Positions 50,301 to 59,800 of a stretch of DNA of 64,000 bases are shown here, in pieces (positions within the stretch are counted from its first letter, which is position 1; every line of letters starts with the position of its first letter). Below the pieces are notes generated by a model. It saw only the letters and a program-made list of their open reading frames with translations. It was not told the DNA's origin and made no database searches. Source of the DNA: Membranipora membranacea (lineage: Eukaryota > Bryozoa > Gymnolaemata > Cheilostomatida > Membraniporidae); NCBI GenBank assembly GCA_914767715.1, contig OU612067.1, forward strand, positions 34,570,162-34,634,161. Direction: 5' to 3'. Both the position numbers and the translations under genes were made by a program.

Positions 50301-51444
50301 GAGTTAGGAGTCGAGGTGGGTTTGTGATAGAGTTAGGAGTCGAGCTGGGTTTGTGATAGAGTTAGGAGTCGAGGTGGGTTTGTGATAGAGTTAGGAGTCG
50401 AGGTGGGTTTGTGTTAGAGTTAGGAGTCGAGGTGGGTTTGTGATAGAGTTAGGAGTCGAGGTGGGTTTGTGATAGAGTTAGGAGTCGAGGTAGGTTTGTG
50501 CTAGAAAAGTTGAAAATATGTAGGTTAAAAACAGATTTTGTTCTCTGTACCTTACAGTAACAACAAGTCCGGGTGAAATGGATGATAAATTATTACATCT
50601 AACAACCTCAAATATTGATGAAGAGAATTCATCCCAACATAAGTTCAACATTATGTTAACTTAATTGAAGCAATTTTCTGTTATCACAACAAACTATAAC
50701 ACCCATCAATGTTTATACATGTTTATATATGTATTTGTATATGTGTTTATACATGTATAGGTTCGCGCTGGAGAGTCACTTATGAAGCTGGTATCTGATC
50801 TCAAACAGTTTCTAATATTGAATGATTTCTCAGCTATCGGAGGATCTACTCAGTCCACACGTACTCAGTATCTGAAGATGCAGGAAGAGACGGATAGAAA
50901 AGTTCTGTCTGTTAGAGATGAGGTGAGAGCTCCTTATTATAACCTAGAAGTACCTCCTGTTACCTCCTGTTACCTCCTGTTATCTGTCATGTATCCTTAG
51001 CTTACTTCTCAAACTGATCGAATGCCAGGAAGAATATAAACAAATACTTAGCATATTTTGTTCAAGGAGAATTCTCCATGATATGATCTAGGAGTGGATT
51101 GGGACAAATCCCAAATTACTCCTAGATCTAGTTTGACCAAGGTTTGATTTTGACATTATTTTGAGTTGTTCTCTTCCACTGTTTTTCAGTATTAGGGGGA
51201 GCAACTCTGAATTTAATCATATTAAATCGGGGTATTAAGAGCTGTATGTGTTTCAAACTCATACGTAGATCTGACAATTTGTGCTGCCATATGATCAAAG
51301 TAATAATCCATTGATTCCTAATCATTCCAACACATACTGTTGAGGAATCTTGACCTTTAAACCCCTACCGTTTAATTTCTTTATCAGGTGGCCAGCGATC
51401 TGTTCCTACTAGAAGATGAATATTTTAACTCGGTGGTGAAATGA
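38383..51444 (+). CDS. MED22: Mediator of RNA polymerase II transcription subunit 22
   Basis: Four exons: 38383-38517, 38744-38824, 50761-50922 and 51388-51444 (stop), all phase 0. They give 144 aa, like the short human MED22 (Surf5) form of about 140 aa. Clear family blocks are QVKDSIHSMLENFTELLKQA, YYEITVRAANVVRAGESLMK (joined across the giant intron) and LVSDLKQFLILNDF, followed by a predicted coiled-coil region (YLKMQEETDRKVLSVRDE). MED22 belongs to the Mediator head module, which links activators to RNA polymerase II. The donor of exon 1 (AAG-gttgga) is weak; the others are normal. Intron 2 is 11,936 bp, made almost wholly of two satellite arrays, while the other introns are 226 and 465 bp. 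Confidence 0.95.
38834..45007 (+). repeat. 37-bp satellite array, about 167 units
   Basis: The unit contains 'cttacttacctt', then 'c[a/t]cgtactaagatag' and 'tataatatta'. A common A/T variant (ttcAcg versus ttcTcg) and rarer markers distinguish units. It begins about 9 bp inside MED22 intron 2. From about 44,565 the units decay and include a 74-bp dimer with 'actatttacttatcttct'. Internal duplications are described under findings. Confidence 0.97.
40665..44403 (+). repeat. 1,850-bp higher-order tandem duplication inside the 37-bp array
   Basis: Rare variants recur exactly 1,850 bp (50 x 37) apart: 'taagatagtt' (40,821 and 42,671), 'aatattacta' (41,091 and 42,941), 'ttcgcgtact' (41,441 and 43,291) and 'actaaccttc' (40,731 and 42,581). 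A difference was noticed at 41,602 (G) versus 43,452 (A). Confidence 0.9.
45008..45373. other. Spacer between the two satellite arrays
   Basis: About 365 bp of unique-looking AT-rich intron sequence. No exon or element recognised. Confidence 0.6.
45374..50503 (+). repeat. 29-bp satellite array, about 177 units
   Basis: The unit contains 'gagttaggagtcgaggtggg' followed by 'tttgtgata'. The main variants are gttaGgag/gttaAgag, gtgAta/gtgTta and gTcgag/gAcgag. The + strand is rich in G and T, with C almost only in 'tcgag'. It shares no obvious sequence with the 37-bp array. It ends at 'gtttgtgctag', about 257 bp before MED22 exon 3. Confidence 0.97.
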
Positions 51445-53852
51445 TAATAATATGACTCACAGCTCATTACTTAGTAATGAATGTATTATACTGTATATAG
51501 ATAATCAGACTCGGTTATAAGGATGGTAGTATTATATTAGCAACCACTGACTATAATAGGCTGATTATGGTGACAACATAGTCAGAGTCAGGTGTTATGG
51601 CCAAATTAACACATATTCACGTAATTGAAATCCACTTCACTAAATATAATGTACAAATGTGACATATATCAATAGAGCTGGGGTTTACCATCTGTATTGA
51701 GGAGGTGTCAGAAAGCAGGAGGTGACAAGCTAGATTAAATATCATATAATACGCAACTCACTAAATGCCTGTTACAAAGGTAGTATCAAAATATGCTTGG
51801 ATGTCATTATTTTAACTACTATTTGAAAACCAAAAATAAATATGTTACTAATCGATATCATCTTTGATTGAACCAACACCATACATGTGATCACTTATCT
51901 ATCAGATGCCCAACTTTTTGCAATCCAGGCATTCAGAGGAATGCTACATATCTTCTTCGTACTTTATTTCAAATTTGAATTTACCCGGCGGGCAATTGGC
52001 AGGTTTTACTCAGCCTAGGTAATAAAGAAAACAAAAGTCTGGTGAGATAATACTTCATTAACGAGCGCCATTAATTGATGATATAATCCTATTGAGCCTG
52101 CGATTCACCGGAAATCTTACAGCTAGGATTAGGAACATGTCCTTGTCCTGAACCAAGTGAGACATGAATCTATATGATCATTTTAAAAAATTTCATGCGT
52201 CAGCCCAAGTATCCTGGGACAAAATGACAATTATAGTGTGGTGTATAGCTTGAAGGTTGAGCATTTGAAAAAAGTTTGAAGTCAGTCTCTAATTAGAATT
52301 CAGAATGGATTATGGCCCATCAAAGGTAGGTTTTGTCTTTAAGAAACATGTAAACGTAACATATCAAGATAATTATCAATAATTTGAGGCGAAACTTAGT
52401 GCAGGAGAAGTTGGCCTTTTTGTGCATACTCGAAGTTTAGCGAACATAAACCTATAAGCTCATAAACTTACTATGCTTGTCATCATGAAGGCAACCTCGT
52501 CTTTGCCACACTGAACTCTGAACTCTGCTGCTTATATTTACTCCTCCTCTAGGGTATAAAGCAGAGGGAAGACTAGACCTTTGATAAATTTCATTTACTA
52601 TAACTTTTTTTTAATACTTTATTGCCATAACTTTCATTCGATCAGAATGAAACATCTACTGCACTATATAGATATTACAATGCTTCATTGCTTCATTGTA
52701 ATTTGATAGTCTATCAACGACCTAGACTGTGACTGTGTTTTTGTTGACGTCAGCAATCATCGTTTTGCTATCACTTTAATTTTGAGAAAAAAACAGTTAG
52801 CAGCAATTATTCTATTCGAACCAGAAAGGGTGAGTCTAAGGAGATCAGTCAAACCTGTTATTATAAATCCTGTCAAAACTTGATAACTCAGTCTCAATAA
52901 AGAGAGAACAAATGGTTTTATAATTAAATATTTATTTTACGCCTAAATAAAGTAGACATAGGAAAAGGAAGTAATACGGTAATAAGACAAACCCAGACCT
53001 GCTCATAAATTTGGGTAAGGTATAGTCATTATAGTTCACCCTTTTTACATGGTGAAAGCGTTATATAATATCACATTTGTTTAGCATGGACATACACCAC
53101 AGCACAAGAATGTCAATTATAGCAAATGATACCACACACATACACATGGCTACGATATAATATCATATGAAGGAAAGGTGTTGTGAGTGTAGGTGTCAAA
53201 TGAAAAGATACAAAATCAAAAATGTACGTACATGTATGGTGGCTTATAACTGCCGCAGCATGAAACAATAAATCCAACTTGCCCTACTAAAAATGGAGTT
53301 TTCATATTACCATAATAATAAAATACAAACTGCCTTACAAAAGAAGTTTTTAAATTAACCTATCAATAAAAACCAACTGCCCTACCTAAAAACAAGTTTT
53401 CAAATTAACCTAATGATTTACGATAGATAAAAGTTAGGTAGATATAAGGATTACTGAGCGGATACCTTTACTGCGCTTAAAATCAGAACCTGGTACATCA
53501 CAGCGGGACCAGGAGACATGGATAATCAGTTGGAAGTCAGCTAAGAAGACTGATGGTCAGCCATAGGAAAAACAACTGATTCTCAAATGTAAAGCTATAA
53601 ATTTGAAATATGGAATCAATTGAATATTCAGTCACCAGTGCAATGGAATGTCTTCCTTTTAAGGTAGGAATAGTCAATGCAAGGTCTTGGAATGAAGAGT
53701 TAAGAAAAATGAGCATTTTATTATGATGAAACAGAAACTTAAGGGGAAAGAAGGCGGAGTTAACTTATTGGAAATAGATTTCCTAACTCATGATTTGGTG
53801 CAAAGTAATCGGTTATAATTCAGAGTCAATCTGGCCAATCATCTCAGTGATC
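51445..53852. other. Intergenic, convergent 3' ends of MED22 and the ankyrin gene
   Basis: About 2.4 kb, AT-rich. It includes a minus-strand AATAAA at 53,722-53,717 that suits the ankyrin-repeat gene. I see no gene or recognisable element. Confidence 0.45.
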
Positions 53853-56800
53853 TTAGTTTGGGAGATCAAACGCTTGTTCGATTTGCTCATTAGTCACTTC
53901 ACTTCTAGCATCCCTACTTGGCTCACAACATTTCATATGGGCCTCATCATCAACGTCAAGGAAGTGCTGAAAACGGTCAACATAGTCAGCTGCATTCATC
54001 ATATGAGGCTGAGGGACGATAACAGATTTATCAGAATCTGAGCCAATATTAGAAGGAGGGGCTACAAATGGTATTTTCAGTTGTGCTGTTGGGTATTTGT
54101 ACGATGCAGGGAGTCTCGGAGTCACAAAATCCGTTTTGAATTTATCAAAAACTGTTGCTCGGCCTTTGACAGTTGACTTTGACCTCGCACCAGAGTCATT
54201 GGCTCCAAGATCTTTCGTGAGCAATCCGTCCTTTTCAAGACAGCCATTGGGAATTTGTTCATGTTGCTTGAATGTATCAAACCAATTCCACACAGCATCA
54301 GAATGGCAGTTTGCATAACTTTTCAAGGAGCTGTCAAGTGTTCCATGAAATTTGAACTGCAGTAGCTTGAATGCTTTTCTGTCTAAATTATGATGTTCGT
54401 CAAGGCAAACAAGAGGGGTCAGTCCTTCAAAAATGTTCCGTCCTTTTTTTTCTCTTTTTTCGATTTGATTATTATTAGAAACAAAGCGTGCCAGGCCAGT
54501 GGAGCACTTTTTCTTACTCACGATAAGAAGCTGTGTGAACGGATCTGCATATCCGCTGAATGAAGGGAGCGAAACGTTGTTTGAATCACCTTTTGCTAAT
54601 ACAAGACAGTTCTCCAGCCCTACCCTGGGCTCGGTTCTATACCTTACTCTTATTTCCCGTGATTCTTCTGATCGGTACTTTTCCTTTCGAGTTCTCATGA
54701 CTACCTTGCAGATCATTACACTGTCCTGATCTTGGTTCTCCACAGTGTCAGAGGTTGGGCTTAATGTACCGAGTAAAGCAGAAATATCCGAATCCAGGAC
54801 CAACTCTGTAGAGGAAACTCTCTCTTCATCTCTCAGCTGTAATGAGAATGTACATTGGGATAAAAATTAAACTTCAACCGTAACACAGCAAACCCACTGC
54901 CAATGTGCCATTGATAACAGTAGAATCTGATTACTAATGAACAAATATTAAAAACTTACAGAGAATAATAACTTGGCTTCCCTTACTATGTAATCAAGAG
55001 CAGCATATATGAAAACTAATGATCTGTTCTTCTAAATTATTCAGTTCTCCTCCTTTAATTTGTTAAGGAGGTAATTTACATATCATGTTTAGTGTTTCTG
55101 CTTCAACCACACTTTGATACCCGACAACGATAGCTTTCTGCCACCACGAGGAACAAAATTATACAAGTTTTCCTACATTGTATCTTGATAACCTTCAGCT
55201 AACTTGAAATAAGAACATAGACCTGTATAGGTATGACAACTTTATGTGACAGATAATACCAAATTGAATTACATAATGATAATATTGATTACATCCTCTT
55301 GTATTGCTCACCACAAGATTATCATCTGCCCACGCAGACAGCCAGAAGCATCTCGCTAGCTCGATATCTAGACTGTCCACTGTGACTTCCAATGTTCCAG
55401 GTTCTTCACGGAAATTGACGGTAAGGGTTTCATTTTTGGTCAGCGGGGTTAGAACTCCTGGTGTAAGTATCATTGTCTGGCATACCGATTTCAGCAGCGA
55501 ATGGAGTTCCTCTATGCTGGCATGATGGATTGAGCAAACTGACGCAAGCCAAGCTTCAGTGACATTTACCCCTCCCAGATATAATATGTGCTCGTCAGTA
55601 AATGTTAGAACTCCGCTCTGAAGGAAAACTCTAGCACAAACATGGTTTGTCGGCTCGTTTGGTTCACCGATGGCTCCGCTGATCAGAATCACAGCTGTAA
55701 CAACACTTTTAGTTGTTACATGTTTCCTTCTGATTTTCTCAGTCACATTTTTAAGCTTAGAATGCATCTGGTATTTAAGAGTTTCTTTTCTGAGCTAGAA
55801 AGAAAAAAAGCCATGCCACTGTACCAAACTAGCTACATCTGTTATGCTTAACTTGACTCGGCAATGAATCTAATAAATTTTTACTTGTTTATTAATTTGC
55901 TTCAAACACAAGTCAGTTCATGGCAGAATTATCATAGCCGCAGCAACAGCAGATAATAATATACTATATATAACAACTCACATGACTGTTTGAAGACAGG
56001 GAGCTGATACACATTTCTATGTATTCTGTTACAGAAGGGCTTTGAGGTTCCTGAATAGACACGGAAACGTTGCCATTGGTGTACAAATAAACTTCTCTTC
56101 CATCATCACTCACACTGACTTCAGGATCGACAAAATCATCTCTAGAAAGACTGTACGGCATGTTACTGTCAGAGTCTCCATCATCATCACTGTCGCAGGA
56201 GGATGAGTCACTGTCACCTGAGCGACTGTACACAGGTAGAGAGCGAGTCACAATGTACGCAGGGTTGTGTTTCAACATCTTTTGCCGTTTATCACAAGAG
56301 AGCTTTGAGAGTGCCTGTCTAGAGTTCTTTTTTATAAATATCTGTAGAAGTCGGTTTGTTATGTAGTGAGTGCTCACTGTCTTGTCATCAGTGGCACCAT
56401 ACACTGGATTGTCAAGAGTTTTAGCAACTATGTGAAACAGAGATTTCTGTGATGATTTTGATCTCATCCAGATCAGTGTCACTCCACCAGTAATCTCATG
56501 TGATACGGACAGATCTCTAATGGCCTGCTGCTGCTGCTGCTGTATCTCGTCCTCTGTCACACCACCAGTAATCTCATGTGATACGGACAGATCTCTAATG
56601 GCCTGCTGCTGCTGTATCTCGTCCTCTGTCACACCACCAGTAATCTCATGTGATACGGACAGATCTCTAATGGCCTGCTGCTGCTGTATCTCGTCCTCTG
56701 TCAATTCTTGGCTAAGAGACAAGCGAGCAAGACTCTAAAAATAAAGGAAATAACCAGTCTGCTATAACCTACTTATACATTTCTGATTAGAACATACATG

Positions 56801-59800
56801 TGTGCTAAAAAAATGATCATGGATTGGTGGTAAAATACATAGTACGGCTATTTGTGGAGAAATTTCATCTGTAAATTGTCACTTTGAGTCAGTAATCGGA
56901 TCTAGCTAAAATTTGAGCAGCTTCAACGTTATGCATTGACTAACGTCCCAGTAAAAACTCAGGCAAGCTATTGGCAAAAGTTGACAAGGAGTCAGCTGTA
57001 GCATTACTGAAATTCTGAACCAATCAAAGACGAGGAAATATTTCCAGCAACTATACATAAGTTACCGTATGCTTCTTCAGGGTCAGATATGTTCCCCTCA
57101 TCCGTGAATATATATCAGTGATTAGCTTATTCATCAGACAATGATGCAGGACTGTGTGATATGGGTGTTTTTTATCGAGTAATAATAAATTGTTTTTATA
57201 ACCTGCGCACTTTTGCATGAGATTTGACCTCTAAAATGTCCACAATGTAGTTTTGAGGGTGGAGAAAGGCCTGGGGAGTTGCCCAACCACTTGAGCCGAT
57301 GATGTCTTCATCCTGTTCTCAATAAAGGGTCAGCTTCTGTCTCCGCACAAAGAACAGTTGCCCAGTGAATGAGAGGTAAGAGTTACACCATATAGCTTGG
57401 ATATTACCGTTGTAGTAAAGTTTTTAGACAGTACAGATTCTATTAATACTGCATTACTCGTCACATATTTACAGACCATGACTATCATTTATCTGCTCAC
57501 CTCTGCACCTTCTACTGCAGTGTAACTCAATTTTCTCCTTTTTTTACCAGAAGCATCTACAAAAGTAAGGGCCTGCTGCTGCTGTATCTCCTCCCCTGTC
57601 GATTCTTGGCTATGAGGCAAGCGAGCAAGACTCTAAAAATAAAGGAAATAACCAGTCTGCTAAAACATGTTATAATCTACTTATACATTTCTGATTAGAA
57701 CATACATGTGTGCTAAAAAAATGATCATGGATTGGTGGTAAAATACACAGTACGGCTATTTGTGGAGAAATTTCATCTGTAAATTGTCACTTTGAGTCAG
57801 CAAACGGATCTAGCTAAAATTTGAGCAGCTTTAACGTTATGCATTGACCAACGTCCCAGTAAAAACTCAGGCAAGCTATTGGCAAAAGTTGACAAGGAGT
57901 CAGCTGTAGCATTACTGAACTTCTGAACCAATCAAAGACGAGGAAATGTTTCCAGCAACTATACATAAGTTACCGTATGCTTCTTCAGGGTCAGATATGT
58001 TCCCCTCATCCGTGAATATATATCAGTGATTAGCTTATTCATCAGACAATGATGCAGGACTGTGTGATACGGTGTTTTTTATCAAGTAATAATAAATTGT
58101 TTTTATAACCTGCGCACTCTTGCATGAGTTTTGACCTCTAAAATGTCCACAAAATTGTTTTGAGGGTGGAGAAAGGCCTGGGGAGTTGCCCAACCACTTG
58201 AGCCGATGATGTCTTCATCCTGTTCTCAATAAAGGGTCAGCTTCTGTCTCCGCACAAAGAACAGTTGCCCAGTGAATGAGAGGTAAGAGTTACACCATAT
58301 AGCTTGGATATTACCGTTGTAGTAAAGTTTTTAGACAGTACAGATTCTATTAATACTGCATTACTCGTCACATATTTACAGACCATGACTATCATTTATC
58401 TGCTCACCTCTGCACCTTCTACTGCAGTGTAACTCAATTTTCTCCTTTCTTTACCAGAAGCATCTACAAAAATAGCAAGATGTTCCATGCAGCAATAATG
58501 TGTGAGAAATGTCACTGTAATTTCTTAATTAAAAGGTAAGTATTGTAGGACCAAGCCATTTAATATTAAACATGCATCATTAAAGCAGAAATGACAAGTA
58601 CAGGGTCTCCATATATCATTTTAAAGAGCTCAAAAAAGTTTTACAAGCTTTTAGGGTCTCAAGATGCTGACAAATTTTCTAAATTTTTCTTTAATTTGAA
58701 AAACTGATTTTTGATTTTGAAGTTGTCCCGCAACCAAAGGCCTTAAGTCTGCAGTTGAGACAATAGTCTAAGAAATAATATCCAATCTCATGTGATCTGG
58801 TGTTATAAGGCATTCACGGATGAAACCTCTCTTCTTTTGTTGCGCATGCCTCATTCCCTTATCCCCGGGAAGACCCCATCAGGACCCAACAAATTGTTGA
58901 AGATAAGAATTTAAATCATTGATGGCAGGTATGATGCACACTAGGTACTCACAGTATTATGAGCATTCCAATGATACAAAACAAAGTACATTTAGTCATA
59001 CCTGCATTAAAAAAATACAGGACAAAATCATATATGCTTATACCATATAGGGTCAAAATCAGGGCAACGTGTGGGCTGGTCAACTGGTCCCAATCTAGTT
59101 TCATTGTTATTCTTCAATTTTCACTTGCTCAACATTTATATTTATCCAAGTTGCAGGTTAACCGATCCCGAGTCCTCACTTAATTTTGGTATTTGCCCTG
59201 GACTGAATGCATTATATAACCAGACTATATTCCAGATTCCAGAATTACACAGGGTTCAATATGCATATTTTCGATGTTTGATGCTGAACCAGCGGCCCCA
59301 AAATGTTTTTCATGGTAATTTTGCCATAGTTGCATATAAACCAATTAACATTGCCAGACATGCAAAAAATGGCATAGGCCTAAGCTGGAAAGATATCTAA
59401 ATAGTCAGGTATTATATTCTGCCCAGCTATACACATTTTAGAAATAAGTTGTACTCGGTGAATTTAGGAAAAAAATAATTTTGTTGGTTTAATAACAATC
59501 ATCATCAACGAAATTGATGACTTGCTTTATATAATCACACATACAGATACTTACCGACGATAGGCTGTGCCTTCTGCCCATATTCTCTCAGTACTCTCAC
59601 TATGTCTGAATGCCCTTCCTGCTCTGCCCTCTGAATAGCTGTGATCCCATTACACTGGGTAGACATGAGCTCGATCTGCTGATCTGGTGTTAGACAGTCC
59701 AGTATCAGTATCACCCTCTCCACACACTCTTTGTTACCACTGTGTGCTGCCACATGTAGAAGTGACCGACCGTTCGGCCTAACCGACAGCAGCTTCAGTC

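Noticed and set aside
45374-50503. Long array as a possible coding repeat protein
   Set aside because: The 29-bp period shifts frame each unit and the repeat contains TAG and TGA in several frames; no long open frame results.
55304-56738. Plus-strand open frames over the ankyrin gene exons
   Set aside because: They are antisense shadows of exons 6 and 7, for example Cys runs complementary to CAG codons.
59071-59400. 109-aa open frame on the + strand
   Set aside because: Lies in an intron of the opposite-strand ankyrin gene, with no domain, and its composition is like non-coding DNA.
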